Position numbers and translations under genes: made by a program. A stretch of 64,000 nt of DNA from Bradyrhizobium sp. DOA9 (GTDB lineage Bacteria > Pseudomonadota > Alphaproteobacteria > Rhizobiales > Xanthobacteraceae). The notes beneath the pieces are model-generated. The model was not told where the DNA came from. It made no database searches and was given only the letters and a program-made list of their open reading frames with translations. Of this stretch, positions 1 to 8,735 are shown piece by piece. Location: the NCBI RefSeq assembly GCF_000617845.2, contig NZ_DF820425.1, positions 3,709,725 to 3,773,724 on the forward strand. The letters are read 5' to 3'. Numbering within the stretch: the first letter of the stretch is position 1; each line of letters opens with the position of its first letter.

Positions 1-1
1 G

Positions 2-1672
2 AAGCGCGGCTCGATCCGCCACATCCTGGCGCGCCATGTCGAGGGCGCCTCGCACATGGCGGAGGGCTATACGCGCGCCAAGGCCGGCAATATCGGCGTC
101 TGCATCGGCACCTCGGGGCCGGCCGGCACCGACATGATCACCGGGCTCTATTCGGCGATCGCCGATTCCATCCCGATCCTCTGCATCACCGGGCAGGCGC
201 CGCGCGCGCGGCTCTACAAGGAGGATTTCCAGGCCGTCGACATCGAGTCGATCGCAAAGCCCGTGACCAAATGGGCGGTGACGGTGCGCGAGCCGGCATT
301 GGTGCCGCGTGTGTTCAGCCAGGCCTTTCACGTGATGCGCTCAGGCAGGCCGGGGCCGGTGCTGATCGACATGCCCCTCGACGTGCAACTCGCCGAGATC
401 GAGTTCGACGACGAGACCTATGAGCCGCTGCCGGTCTACAAGCCCGCCGCGACGCGCAAGCAGGTCGAGAAGGCGCTGGAGATGCTCAACGCGGCGGAGC
501 GGCCGCTGATTGTGGCGGGCGGCGGCATCATCAACGCCGACGCTTCGGACCTGCTGGTCGAATTCGCCGAGATCACGAATGTCCCGGTGGTGCCGACGCT
601 GATGGGATGGGGCGCGATTCCCGACGATCACGTGCTGATGGCGGGCATGGTCGGCCTCCAGACCAGCCACCGCTACGGCAACGCCACGCTGCTCGAATCC
701 GACTTCGTGCTCGGCATCGGCAATCGCTGGGCCAATCGCCACACCGGCTCGGTCGAGACCTACACCAAGGGCCGCAAATTCGTTCACGTGGACATCGAGC
801 CGACGCAGATCGGGCGCGTGTTCAATCCCGATCTCGGCATCGTCTCGGACGCCAAGGCCGCGCTCGAGCTCTTCGTTGCCGTCGCCAGGGAATGGCGGCG
901 GTCAGGCAGGCTCCGTGAGCGTCAGGCGTGGCCCGCTTCCTGCCGCGACCGCAAGAAGACGATGCTGCGCAAGTGCCATTTCGACAACGTTCCGATCAAG
1001 CCGCAGCGCGTCTACGAGGAAATGAACAAGGCGTTCGGCCGCGACACCACCTATGTCACGGTGATCGGCCTGTCGCAGATCGCCGGCGCGCAGTTCCTTG
1101 GCGTCTACAAGCCCCGCAACTGGATCAATGCCGGGCAGGCGGGGCCGCTCGGGTGGACGTTGCCGGCCGCGCTCGGCGTACGTGCCGCATGCCCGGATCG
1201 CGACATCGTTGCGCTCTCCGGCGACTACGACTTCCAGTTCCTCATCGAGGAGCTCGCGGTCGGCGCGCAGTTCAATTTGCCCTACATCCACGTCGTCGTG
1301 AACAATTCCTATCTCGGCCTGATCCGCCAGGCGCAGCGCGGCTTCGACATGGACTATCACGTCCAGCTCTCCTTCGAGAACATCAACGCGCCCGAGATCG
1401 GCGTCTACGGCGTCGACCATGTCGCGGTCGCCGAAGGCCTCGGTTGCAAGGCCATCCGCGTCACCGACCCGAAGGACACGCAGGCAGCGTTTGCGACTGC
1501 GCGCGAATTGATGGCCAAGCACCGCGTACCTGTCGTGGTCGAGTTCATCCTCGAACGGGTCACCAACATCGCCATGGGCACGGAGATCGACAACATCATC
1601 GAGTTCGAGGAGGTGCTGGACCTTCCGCTCGACCAAGTCGAGACCACGCGCCTGCTGCAGCCGGCGGAATAG
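2..1672 (+). CDS. gcl: Glyoxylate carboligase (tartronate-semialdehyde synthase), 5'-truncated by window edge
   Basis: ThDP-dependent enzyme that condenses two glyoxylates to tartronate semialdehyde plus CO2, the first step of the glycerate pathway. 556 residues are visible; by comparison with my memory of E. coli Gcl (about 593 residues) roughly 37 N-terminal residues lie left of the window. The reading frame is open from base 2 and enters at the family motif RHILARHVEG. Base 38-40 encodes the Val that in Gcl replaces the catalytic Glu of other ThDP enzymes. The body has the three ThDP-enzyme domains, with GDYDFQF and the following N-rich stretch as the cofactor motif near the C-terminal third. 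The gene is followed 12 bp downstream by hyi and then glxR, an operon that confirms the assignment. Confidence 0.97.
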   Translation, partial: KRGSIRHILARHVEGASHMAEGYTRAKAGNIGVCIGTSGPAGTDMITGLYSAIADSIPILCITGQAPRARLYKEDFQAVDIESIAKPVTKWAVTVREPALVPRVFSQAFHVMRSGRPGPVLIDMPLDVQLAEIEFDDETYEPLPVYKPAATRKQVEKALEMLNAAERPLIVAGGGIINADASDLLVEFAEITNVPVVPTLMGWGAIPDDHVLMAGMVGLQTSHRYGNATLLESDFVLGIGNRWANRHTGSVETYTKGRKFVHVDIEPTQIGRVFNPDLGIVSDAKAALELFVAVAREWRRSGRLRERQAWPASCRDRKKTMLRKCHFDNVPIKPQRVYEEMNKAFGRDTTYVTVIGLSQIAGAQFLGVYKPRNWINAGQAGPLGWTLPAALGVRAACPDRDIVALSGDYDFQFLIEELAVGAQFNLPYIHVVVNNSYLGLIRQAQRGFDMDYHVQLSFENINAPEIGVYGVDHVAVAEGLGCKAIRVTDPKDTQAAFATARELMAKHRVPVVVEFILERVTNIAMGTEIDNIIEFEEVLDLPLDQVETTRLLQPAE

Positions 1673-1684
1673 GGAAGAAGCACC

Positions 1685-2470
1685 ATGCCGAAATTCGCCG
1701 CCAACCTCACCATGCTCTTCAACGAGATGCCGTTCCTCGACCGCTTCGCGGCGGCGAAGGCCGCGGGCTTTGCCGGGGTCGAGTATCTCTTTCCCTATGA
1801 TTTCGACAAGGCGCAGCTGCGCGAGCAGCTCGAGGCCCATGGACTCACGCAGGTGCTGCACAATCTCCCCGCAGGCAACTGGGCCGGCGGAGAGCGCGGC
1901 ATTGCGATCCTGCCCGACCGCACCAGCGAATTCCGTGACGGCGTGTTCCGCGCCATCGATTACGCCAAGGCGCTCGATTGCGAGCAGCTCAACTGCCTCG
2001 TCGGCATCGCGCCTGTCGATGCCGACCCGCGCGAGCTTCAGGAGACGCTGGTCGGGAATCTACGCTTTGCGGCTTCGACACTGGCGCGAGAGAACATCAA
2101 GCTCTTGGTCGAGCCCATCAACACGCTCGACATTCCCGGCTTCTTCCTCAACGGCACCGAGCAGGCGGTGCAGCTGATCTCCGAGGTGAGATCGAACAAC
2201 CTCTTCATCCAGTACGACATCTACCACATGCAGATCATGGAGGGCGATCTGGCCCGCACCATGCAGGAATGTCTGCCAGCGATCGCCCACGTCCAGCTCG
2301 CCGACAATCCCGGCCGCCATGAGCCAGGGACCGGCGAGATCAACTATCCCTTCCTGTTCCGCCACCTCGACGCCATCGGCTATCGCGGCTGGATCGGCTG
2401 CGAATACAGGCCGCGCACCACGACGCTGGAAGGCCTGTCCTGGCACGCGGCACAGACGTTTGAGACGTGA
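1685..2470 (+). CDS. hyi: Hydroxypyruvate isomerase
   Basis: Interconverts hydroxypyruvate and tartronate semialdehyde. 261 residues, about the length of E. coli Hyi. It is a TIM-barrel sugar-isomerase-like protein; the acidic metal/catalytic positions are visible as Glu143 in LLVEPIN and Glu240 in IGCEYRP, with Asp178 and His181 in YDIYHMQ. The start ATG follows a GGAAGAAG ribosome site. It sits 12 bp after gcl and 12 bp before glxR, so it is part of one transcript for glyoxylate assimilation. Confidence 0.95.
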   Translation: MPKFAANLTMLFNEMPFLDRFAAAKAAGFAGVEYLFPYDFDKAQLREQLEAHGLTQVLHNLPAGNWAGGERGIAILPDRTSEFRDGVFRAIDYAKALDCEQLNCLVGIAPVDADPRELQETLVGNLRFAASTLARENIKLLVEPINTLDIPGFFLNGTEQAVQLISEVRSNNLFIQYDIYHMQIMEGDLARTMQECLPAIAHVQLADNPGRHEPGTGEINYPFLFRHLDAIGYRGWIGCEYRPRTTTLEGLSWHAAQTFET

Positions 2471-2482
2471 GGAAACGACGAC

Positions 2483-3370
2483 ATGACCAACATCGGCTTC
2501 ATTGGACTTGGCACCATGGGACGGCCGATGGCCGGCCATCTCCTGGCCGCGGCCCATCGCGTTCTCCTGCATGATATTGCGCCGATCGCGCCGGAGCTGA
2601 TTTCCGCGGGCGGCATCGCCTGCACATCGGCCAGGGAGGTCGCGGAGCAGGCGGATGCCGTCATCATCATGGTGCCGGATACGCCGCATGTCGAAGCCGT
2701 GCTGTTCGGCAAGGACGGTGTCGCCAGCGGCATCTCAAAGGGCAAGATCGTCGTCGACATGAGCTCGATCTCGCCGCTGGCGACCAAGGAGTTCGCTAAG
2801 AAGATCGAGGCGCTGGGCGCGGACTATCTCGACGCGCCGGTGTCGGGTGGGGAGGTCGGCGCCAAGGCTGCGAGCCTCACCATCATGGTCGGCGGGCCGG
2901 AGCGGGCCTTCGGCGCCATGAAGCCGATCTTCGACAAGATGGGCAAGAACGTCACGCATGTCGGCGCGAATGGCGACGGCCAGACGACGAAGGTCGCCAA
3001 TCAGATCATCGTCGCGCTCACCATCGAAGCCGTGAGCGAAGCGCTGCTGTTCGCATCCAAGGCCGGTGCGAATCCCGCGCTGGTGCGCAAGGCGCTGATG
3101 GGCGGCTTTGCCTCGTCGCGGATTCTCGAGGTGCATGGCGAGCGCATGGTCAAGCGCAATTTCGATCCGGGCTTCCGCATCGAGCTGCACCAGAAGGATC
3201 TCAACCTCGCGCTCGAAGGCGCGCGTGCACTCGGGCTATCGTTGCCGAGCACGGCCGTGGCGCAGCAATTGTTCTCGTCCTGCACCGCACATGGCGGCAA
3301 GGCCTGGGATCACTCCGCCATGGTGCGGGCGCTGGAACTGATGGCGGGGCATGAGATCGCCACGGCCTGA
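2483..3370 (+). CDS. glxR: 2-hydroxy-3-oxopropionate (tartronate semialdehyde) reductase
   Basis: Reduces tartronate semialdehyde to D-glycerate with NAD(P)H. 295 residues of the beta-hydroxyacid dehydrogenase family: Rossmann motif GFIGLGTMGRPMAGHL at residues 5-20, substrate-binding DAPVSGG at 117-123 and the catalytic lysine Lys170 in TTKVANQ. It is the last gene of the gcl-hyi-glxR operon. No glycerate kinase follows, so the last step of the pathway must be encoded elsewhere. GarR-type annotation would be equally valid; the two paralogues catalyse the same reaction. Confidence 0.95.
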   Translation: MTNIGFIGLGTMGRPMAGHLLAAAHRVLLHDIAPIAPELISAGGIACTSAREVAEQADAVIIMVPDTPHVEAVLFGKDGVASGISKGKIVVDMSSISPLATKEFAKKIEALGADYLDAPVSGGEVGAKAASLTIMVGGPERAFGAMKPIFDKMGKNVTHVGANGDGQTTKVANQIIVALTIEAVSEALLFASKAGANPALVRKALMGGFASSRILEVHGERMVKRNFDPGFRIELHQKDLNLALEGARALGLSLPSTAVAQQLFSSCTAHGGKAWDHSAMVRALELMAGHEIATA

Positions 3371-3373
3371 ACT

Positions 3374-3386
3374 GTTACGCCGTAAC
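3374..3386. promoter_or_regulatory. 13-bp palindrome after glxR
   Basis: GTTACG-C-CGTAAC is a perfect inverted repeat three bases after the glxR stop. It is too short for a strong terminator and lacks a T run. It may be an operator for the following gene or chance. Confidence 0.25.
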
Positions 3387-3476
3387 ACTCTCCAGTGATG
3401 CATCTTTCGTCGCAGGGGAACCGGAACAATGCTCCGGCCCCGCGGGTTGAAGGCGCATAACAATCACTGGAGACGT

Positions 3477-3866
3477 ATGGACATGAAAACTCGTCTTGCG
3501 ATTACGTTGGCTGCCGCGTCGCTGCTGGCGTCGAGCGCAGCCTTTGCCCAGTCGACCACCGAACAGGGCGCCAGGGACGGCGCGCGTGCTGGTGGTGAAG
3601 TCGGCGGACCGATCGGCGCAATGGTCGGCGGCACCGTCGGTGCGGCCGTCGGCGCTGGACTCGAAATTCCGAACGCAATCCTCGGCGGGATTCCTCGCAG
3701 CGACTCCGTCGTGGTCGAGGAGCGCGTCGTCGTCGGCGAGCCGTTGCCTCCGAGCGTGGTGCTGCGGCCCGTGCCGAACTATACCGAGTATCGCTATGCG
3801 GTCGTCAACGATCGCCGTGTGATCGTCGAGCCGCGCACGCGCCGCGTGGTCAAGATCATCGACTGA
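3477..3866 (+). CDS. Secreted DUF1236-type protein
   Basis: Small exported protein of unknown function, 129 residues from the chosen ATG. An N-terminal signal peptide (hydrophobic LAITLAAASLLASSAAFA, cleavage likely after AFA) is followed by a glycine-rich stretch (residues about 38-65, repeated GGxxG) that could insert in a membrane. The C-terminal 40 residues, with VVNDRRVIVEPRTRRVVKII, match the DUF1236 pattern common in bradyrhizobia. GGAGA lies 3 bases before this ATG and 9 before the next in-frame ATG at 3483, which may be the true start. Monocistronic; function unknown. Confidence 0.8.
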   Translation: MDMKTRLAITLAAASLLASSAAFAQSTTEQGARDGARAGGEVGGPIGAMVGGTVGAAVGAGLEIPNAILGGIPRSDSVVVEERVVVGEPLPPSVVLRPVPNYTEYRYAVVNDRRVIVEPRTRRVVKIID

Positions 3867-3888
3867 TCAACGCAAACTCTGTGCTGAG

Positions 3889-3922
3889 CAGGGCCCTGCG
3901 GAGTGTCACTCCGCGGGGCCTT
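3889..3922. terminator. Bidirectional terminator-like hairpin
   Basis: A GC-rich imperfect inverted repeat of about 15 bp per arm with a 3-4 base loop lies between two convergent genes and overlaps the stop of the minus-strand gene. It probably ends transcription from both sides; neither side has a long T run. Confidence 0.5.
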
Positions 3923-4283
3923 CGCTCGTCACGGCGGCGCTGGTGCGAACGCGCGAGAGCAGCCTGTCGGCCGCGGCGGCGAGCGCAAAGCCGAGGCAGG
4001 CGGTGGCGGCATCGACCAGAAAATCCGTCAGCCGCGCGTGGCGTCCGGGTGCCAAGAATTGCATCAGCTCGAGCACGCCGATCAGGACGACCGCGGCCGC
4101 AGCAATCAGCAGACGTCGGCGCCGATAGGCGAGACCGAAGGCCAGTCCGACCAGGATGAAGGCGAGCGCATGCTCGCCGTCCTGGCCGAGATAGGAATGA
4201 GGTCGCAGGCCGGGAGGGCCGAGGGTGGCGAACGTAACGGCAGCCGCGAGCAGCCAGGCAAAGGTACGAACCAAATTGGACAT
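3906..4283 (-). CDS. VanZ-like membrane protein
   Basis: 125-residue protein with about four hydrophobic segments (residues about 7-22, 38-53, 57-75, 85-105), the size and layout of VanZ-family proteins. The stretch LELMQFLAPGRHARLTDFLVDA resembles the VanZ core, in which a polar E...Q and R..D motif sits between helices. Members are often found near envelope or polysaccharide genes, but there is no such context here, so the role is unknown. The C-terminal tail is hydrophilic. Confidence 0.7.
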   Translation of the reverse strand: MSNLVRTFAWLLAAAVTFATLGPPGLRPHSYLGQDGEHALAFILVGLAFGLAYRRRRLLIAAAAVVLIGVLELMQFLAPGRHARLTDFLVDAATACLGFALAAAADRLLSRVRTSAAVTSEGPAE

Positions 4284-4360
4284 TCGGCCCGCTTAGCACA
4301 GATTTGCAAGGAGCCGGTACGGTCCCGTCATCAGATCGGCGTGTAGTTAATGACGAAATC

Positions 4361-4969
4361 TTAGAGTGGCTGGCGCACGCCGAGGCCATGCATGAAGCGT
4401 TCCCGGATCTGCACGGGGTCGCGGCGGGTGGTGCCCACGCCGGGCTTGTCGTCGATCCTGACCGCGATCAGGCTGGGCGCGGTGGCAGCCATCGCATCGT
4501 CGACCAGCCGCTCGAAATCCTCCTCGTCCGCGGCCCAGGCGCTGCTCGCGAGACCCGAGCCGATCGCGATGGCGACGATGTCGGCGACGCCAGCCGCCGG
4601 TGTCGGCTGCGCGCCGGTGATTTGGTAGATGCCGTTGTCCATCACGATCATCGTAAGGTTCTTCGGCTTCATGGCTGCAATCGTCGAGAGCGCACCGAGC
4701 TGCATCAACAGCGAGCCGTCGCCTTCGAGCGCGAAGACGCGGCGGTCGGGCTGCGCCAGCGCCACGCCGAGCGCGATCGGGAAGGCAAGGCCCATGCTGC
4801 CCAGCATGTAGAAGTTCTGCGGGCGGTGGCCTGCGGCCCACAGATCGAAATTGGTGTTGCCGATGCCGCCGATCACGGCTTCCTCGTGCTTCAGCTTTGC
4901 GATCAGCCGCGAGGTGACGTCGAACCGGTTCATTATCTTGGTGTTGCCAGTGTTCAATTCTTGATTCAT
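4361..4969 (-). CDS. ThDP-dependent decarboxylase, beta (ThDP-binding) subunit, ComE-like
   Basis: 202 residues forming the C-terminal (PP) half of a split ThDP enzyme. The cofactor motif is GDGSLLMQLGAL ... DNGIYQITG, and LGSMGLAFPIALGVALA is the typical segment of sulfopyruvate decarboxylase beta (ComE) and phosphonopyruvate decarboxylase. It starts 10 bp after the alpha-subunit gene, and a GAGG ribosome site 8 bases before the ATG supports this start. Known substrates of the family are sulfopyruvate and phosphonopyruvate; which applies here cannot be read from the sequence. The divergent 2-hydroxyacid dehydrogenase would fit a sulfolactate-to-sulfopyruvate step, but that is inference. Confidence 0.75.
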   Translation of the reverse strand: MNQELNTGNTKIMNRFDVTSRLIAKLKHEEAVIGGIGNTNFDLWAAGHRPQNFYMLGSMGLAFPIALGVALAQPDRRVFALEGDGSLLMQLGALSTIAAMKPKNLTMIVMDNGIYQITGAQPTPAAGVADIVAIAIGSGLASSAWAADEEDFERLVDDAMAATAPSLIAVRIDDKPGVGTTRRDPVQIRERFMHGLGVRQPL

Positions 4970-4979
4970 TTGGCCGGCC

Positions 4980-5531
4980 TCACTTGTCGAAGACCTTGCC
5001 GCCCGTCAGCAGCGGGTTGAGGATCAACGCCACCGGCGCCTGCGTGGTGACGGCCTGCTTGATCGAGCGGTCGGTGATGAATTCGAGCTCGTCGAGCCGG
5101 GTGATGGTATGGTGCTCCAGCGCCAGTGAATCCAGCACCGGTCGCATGGTGCGGCAGACCAGCGACTGGCCGTAGTTGAACTCCCCGAGCGTGCCGCGTT
5201 CGGAGACGAACATGATCAGCGGAATCTGGTAGGGCACCGCGAGCGAGGCCAGCACGTTGGCGAGCGTGGCAAAGCCGGAGGTCTGCATCAGCACCGCGCC
5301 GCGCCGCCCGCCCATCCAGGCGCCGGAGACGATGCCGACGGCCTCTTCCTCCCGGGCGGTCGCAAAGGTGGTGAAGAAGGGATCGGCGTGCAGGTTCTTG
5401 ATCAGCGGCGTCAGCACGCGGTCCGGCACGTAAGGAATCAGGCTGATCTCGTTCCGCTTCAAGGTTTGCAGGACGATGCCGTGCCAGCTTCCGTCGCTGC
5501 TTCCCTGCGTCTGCAATTCCGCGATCGCCAT
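4980..5531 (-). CDS. ThDP-dependent decarboxylase, alpha (pyrimidine-binding) subunit, ComD-like
   Basis: 183 residues forming the N-terminal (Pyr) half of a split ThDP decarboxylase. The likely cofactor-activating glutamate lies in AREEEAVGIVSGAWMGG. The frame remains open upstream, but the ATG at 5531 is chosen because AGGGAG lies 7 bases before it and the upstream translation is arginine-rich and unlike the family. Together with the following gene it makes an alpha/beta enzyme like ComDE. It lies divergently from a D-2-hydroxyacid dehydrogenase gene, with a 241-bp shared upstream region. Confidence 0.75.
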   Translation of the reverse strand: MAIAELQTQGSSDGSWHGIVLQTLKRNEISLIPYVPDRVLTPLIKNLHADPFFTTFATAREEEAVGIVSGAWMGGRRGAVLMQTSGFATLANVLASLAVPYQIPLIMFVSERGTLGEFNYGQSLVCRTMRPVLDSLALEHHTITRLDELEFITDRSIKQAVTTQAPVALILNPLLTGGKVFDK

Positions 5532-5772
5532 TGCGCTCTCCCTGGGGCCGCGCATGCTTCTTGGTTGTGGCCGTCGCGGCGGTCTGCCGAACTTGACGCG
5601 GGCAGCGGGATTGTCAACATGTGCGCGCCGGCACCATGATCTGCGCCAGCAGGCCTGCCGTGGCCGGCACCGCCATGGCATAAGCGGCGACAACCAGAAC
5701 ACGGGAGGGGCATAGGAGGGCGCGCATCGCGCTGACCGTGCGGATCTCCCGCGAATGAGCCGGAAGGTCCCG

Positions 5773-6822
5773 ATGTCCGTCAACACCAAGCGCGTCGTCT
5801 ATTCGAATTATTTGGCCAATCCGATCTATATCGACATCCTGAAGGCGCGGCCCGACGTGCGGCTCGATCGCATCGAGAACGGGAGCCCTGAGGACGTCTA
5901 TGGGCCGCTCCTTGGGGCTGCCCACGTCTACCAGGTCGGCGCCGCCCGCGATGAGCTCGCCTCGCATTTCCATGTCGATGCCGCCTTCCTGAAGCGCACG
6001 CCGAACCTGCTGCTGGTCTCCAGCAACGGTGCCGGCTTCGATCCGGTCGACGTCGAGGCCTGCACGGCCGCCGGGGTCGTGGTCGTCAACCAGTCCGGCG
6101 GCAATGCCCATTCGGTCGCCGAGCACGCGCTGGCGATGATGCTGACGCTGTCCAAGCGCATCATCCAGTCGGATCGCCGGCTGCGCCGCGAGCGCGACGT
6201 CAACCGCAACGATCTCGTCGGCAACGAGGTCGAGCACAAGACCGTCGGCATCATCGGCCTCGGCAATGTCGGCCGGCGTATCGCCGCATTGTGCAAGGGC
6301 CTGCTCGGCATGAAGGTGCTGGCCTACGATCCCTATTTGTCGGCCGAGGTGATGGCCGAGCGGGGCGGGGAGAAGGTCGAGCTCGACGAGCTGTTGCGCC
6401 GCGCCGATTTCGTTTCGATCTCCTGCCCGCTCAACAAGGGCAGCCGCAACATGATCAGCACGCGCGAATTCGCGCTGATGCAGCCGCATGCCTATTTCGT
6501 CACCACCGCACGCGGCTTCATCCACGACGAGGACGCGCTGCTGCAGGCGCTGCGCGACAAGCGCATCGCCGGTGCAGGCCTCGACGTCTGGTCCAAGGAG
6601 CCGCCGCCGCCGGAGCATCCGCTGCTCCAGTTCGACAACGTGCTGGCGAGCCCGCACACCGCAGGCGTCACCATCGAGGCGCGCCAGAACATGGGCCGGA
6701 TCGCGGCCGAGCAGGTGCTGGATGTGCTCGACGGTAAGCGCCCGCCGCGCATCATCAATCCCGAAGCCTGGCCTCGCTATGCCGAACGCTTCAAGCAGGC
6801 TTTTGGCGTGACGCCGGGGTAG
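5773..6822 (+). CDS. D-isomer-specific 2-hydroxyacid dehydrogenase (phosphoglycerate dehydrogenase family)
   Basis: 349 residues. NAD-binding domain with GIIGLGNVGRRIAALCKG near residue 160, catalytic Arg in TARGFIHDEDAL, the usual Glu downstream, and catalytic His in SPHTAG. It lacks the C-terminal ACT domain of SerA. Start 5773 is preferred over the in-frame ATG at 5755 because GGAAGG stands 5-6 bases upstream. The substrate is unknown. (S)-sulfolactate dehydrogenase (SlcC) belongs to this family and the divergent ComDE-like genes make such a substrate possible, but phosphoglycerate-type or other hydroxyacids are equally open. Confidence 0.85.
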   Translation: MSVNTKRVVYSNYLANPIYIDILKARPDVRLDRIENGSPEDVYGPLLGAAHVYQVGAARDELASHFHVDAAFLKRTPNLLLVSSNGAGFDPVDVEACTAAGVVVVNQSGGNAHSVAEHALAMMLTLSKRIIQSDRRLRRERDVNRNDLVGNEVEHKTVGIIGLGNVGRRIAALCKGLLGMKVLAYDPYLSAEVMAERGGEKVELDELLRRADFVSISCPLNKGSRNMISTREFALMQPHAYFVTTARGFIHDEDALLQALRDKRIAGAGLDVWSKEPPPPEHPLLQFDNVLASPHTAGVTIEARQNMGRIAAEQVLDVLDGKRPPRIINPEAWPRYAERFKQAFGVTPG

Positions 6823-6938
6823 GGCGCGCGAAGCCCAGTCGTGCGCCGATCGTTGGTTAAGAGGATGCCGACAGAAAGCGGCGGATTTTACTGATGGCGT
6901 GAATGAACGCATATGACCTGTCCTGTAGATCAGGGAGC

Positions 6939-7379
6939 ATGAGCACACTTTCGATTGCGACGTCCGGACTTTCTGCGGCAAGTTTGCGCGTGAACGTGGC
7001 CGCGAGCAATATTGCCAACATCGGCACGACCGGCCCGCTACCCGCGTCGGGCGGATCGAGCGCATCGGCCGGAGCGGGCATTGCTCCAACGTTTCCTGCA
7101 GCCTACGTGCCGTTGCGAGTCGATCAGGTCTCCCAGTCGAGCGGTTCGACGCCGGGCGGTACGGTTGCGACCGTATCGACGGTGTCGCCGAGCTATACCG
7201 CGCAATCCGACCCGAGTGCTCCCTTCGCAAACCAGGACGGCCTGGTCGCAGCGCCGAATGTCGATCTTGCTAGCGAATTCGCTCAGTTGGTGACCGCAAA
7301 GTACAGCTTCGTTGCCAATGCGAAGGTCATTCAGGCCTACGCCGAGACGCAAGACACGCTCCTCGACATCAAGGCATGA
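6939..7379 (+). CDS. Orphan flagellar rod FlgC-like protein
   Basis: 146 residues from ATG 6939. The N-terminal helix (LSIATSGLSAASLRVNVAASNIAN) and the C-terminal helix (QLVTAKYSFVANAKVIQAYAETQDTLLDI) are the two conserved ends of flagellar rod/hook proteins of the FlgBC type. Between them lies a low-complexity Ser/Thr/Pro/Gly linker instead of the usual FlgC core. AGGGAG lies only one base before this ATG, so the in-frame ATG at 6903 is an alternative. No other flagellar gene is nearby. It may be an unlinked rod paralogue or a non-flagellar derivative. Confidence 0.65.
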   Translation: MSTLSIATSGLSAASLRVNVAASNIANIGTTGPLPASGGSSASAGAGIAPTFPAAYVPLRVDQVSQSSGSTPGGTVATVSTVSPSYTAQSDPSAPFANQDGLVAAPNVDLASEFAQLVTAKYSFVANAKVIQAYAETQDTLLDIKA

Positions 7380-7415
7380 GGGCTGACGTCGGGCGTGTCT
7401 CCCCAGCCTGGGCCA

Positions 7416-8384
7416 CTACCCCAGCTTGGCGCCGAGCTGCTGGAACACGGCCTCGCAGGTCATGAGGTCGAGATGGCCGCCGCCCGCGTTCTTGAAGAAC
7501 GTGATGTCGGACGGTGAGGTTCGCCCCCGCACAAGGCCGCCGGCGAGGTCGTAGAGGTCGCCGAGGACGTCCGCCTCGCTGATCGCGCCGCTCGCGATCG
7601 GCTGCAGGATGTCGCCGACGCCGTGGAAGGCGGATTCCCGCCGGTCCACGAAGACGCGGGAGCGCTTGGCCGCCTCGTCATCGGCCTCCCGGGTTTGCGG
7701 CGTGTAGCCGCCGACGAGGTCCAGATGCGTGCCCGGCCGCAGATTGCGGCCCTTGATCAGCGGTCGATGCGCGCGGGTGCAGGTGGTGATGACATCGGCC
7801 TCGCGCGTCGCGGCGTCGAGATCCGTGATTGCTTCCGCCCTGATGCCGGCCTTCGCCAAGCGCCGAGCGAGATCCGTGCCCCGGTCCGGGCTGCGATTCC
7901 AGATCAGCACGCGCTCCAGTGACGGCCGCACGGTGCGATGACCCCGGATCAGCCATTCGGACATCTCGCCGGCCCCGACGCAGAGCAGCGTCTCGGGATC
8001 GGGCGGGGCGAGCAGTTTCGTGCCCAGCGCAGAGTCCGCTGCCGTGCGCCAATGCGTGATCTCGGTGCCGTCCATCGCCGCCAGCGGCCGCCCATTGGTG
8101 CCGTCGAACAGCACGCACACGGCCTGCACCGCCGGCATTCTGCCTTCGGCCAGATTGGCCGGAAAGCTGGTGAACATCTTGCTGGCCATGTATCGGCCGG
8201 GATCGACGGCGCTGCGGATGACGTATTGCCCCCTCTCGTCACCAAGGAAGGCGTCCAGCACCTCCATCTTCGGCCGGCGATGCGCCGCTTCCAGCGCGGC
8301 AATGAGGATCGGAAACGTCAGAACTTTCGTGACTTCGCTGTCGGATATAAAGTGCAAGGCAAAATCCTCATGGGCGACCGGCAT
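7416..8384 (-). CDS. Ornithine cyclodeaminase / mu-crystallin family protein
   Basis: 322 residues. Features of the family are visible: the N-terminal dimerisation part with MASKMFTSFPAN, the Arg of THWRTAADSALGTKLLA, and the Rossmann motif LLCVGAGEMSEWLIRGH. Members include ornithine cyclodeaminase, alanine dehydrogenase of archaea, ketimine reductase and pyrroline-2-carboxylate reductase, so the substrate is not defined. No amino-acid catabolic partner gene is adjacent. It is divergent from a small ORF across 135 bp. Confidence 0.85.
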   Translation of the reverse strand: MPVAHEDFALHFISDSEVTKVLTFPILIAALEAAHRRPKMEVLDAFLGDERGQYVIRSAVDPGRYMASKMFTSFPANLAEGRMPAVQAVCVLFDGTNGRPLAAMDGTEITHWRTAADSALGTKLLAPPDPETLLCVGAGEMSEWLIRGHRTVRPSLERVLIWNRSPDRGTDLARRLAKAGIRAEAITDLDAATREADVITTCTRAHRPLIKGRNLRPGTHLDLVGGYTPQTREADDEAAKRSRVFVDRRESAFHGVGDILQPIASGAISEADVLGDLYDLAGGLVRGRTSPSDITFFKNAGGGHLDLMTCEAVFQQLGAKLG

Positions 8385-8519
8385 TTGCCCATAAACCCGG
8401 GCGGCGGGTTCCGCAACGGATCTTCGGTCAGGGCTGCCCCGTCTTGATCCGCGTCAAAATCTCCTTTCCCGGGCCAGCCTAAATGGGACTAGAGTGCTGC
8501 CGGGGCAGCAGGAGGTGCC

Positions 8520-8732
8520 ATGGCTACTTATGTCGTCAGGTTCATGAAGAACGTGCTCGGCGAGTACGGCCGACAATGCGAGGTCTGTCAGGGCACGCTC
8601 GAGATCGACGCCGCTGACGAGGACGAGGCTACGGAGCGGGCGAAGGCGAAGTTCTGCCAGGACCAGGCACTGCGTCACTGGTCACTGCACGCCGACCGCA
8701 TCCATGTGAGACCGGCTGACTTTCCGTCATAA
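8520..8732 (+). CDS. Small conserved-looking hypothetical protein
   Basis: 70 residues preceded by a near-ideal AGGAGGT ribosome site 4 bases before the ATG, which is the main reason to accept it. The protein has a CEVCQG pair of cysteines, an acidic central stretch (IDAADEDEATERAKAKF, a likely helix) and no signal peptide or membrane segment. I do not recognise a family. It is convergent with the GNAT gene, three bases away. Confidence 0.6.
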   Translation: MATYVVRFMKNVLGEYGRQCEVCQGTLEIDAADEDEATERAKAKFCQDQALRHWSLHADRIHVRPADFPS

Positions 8733-8735
8733 GGC

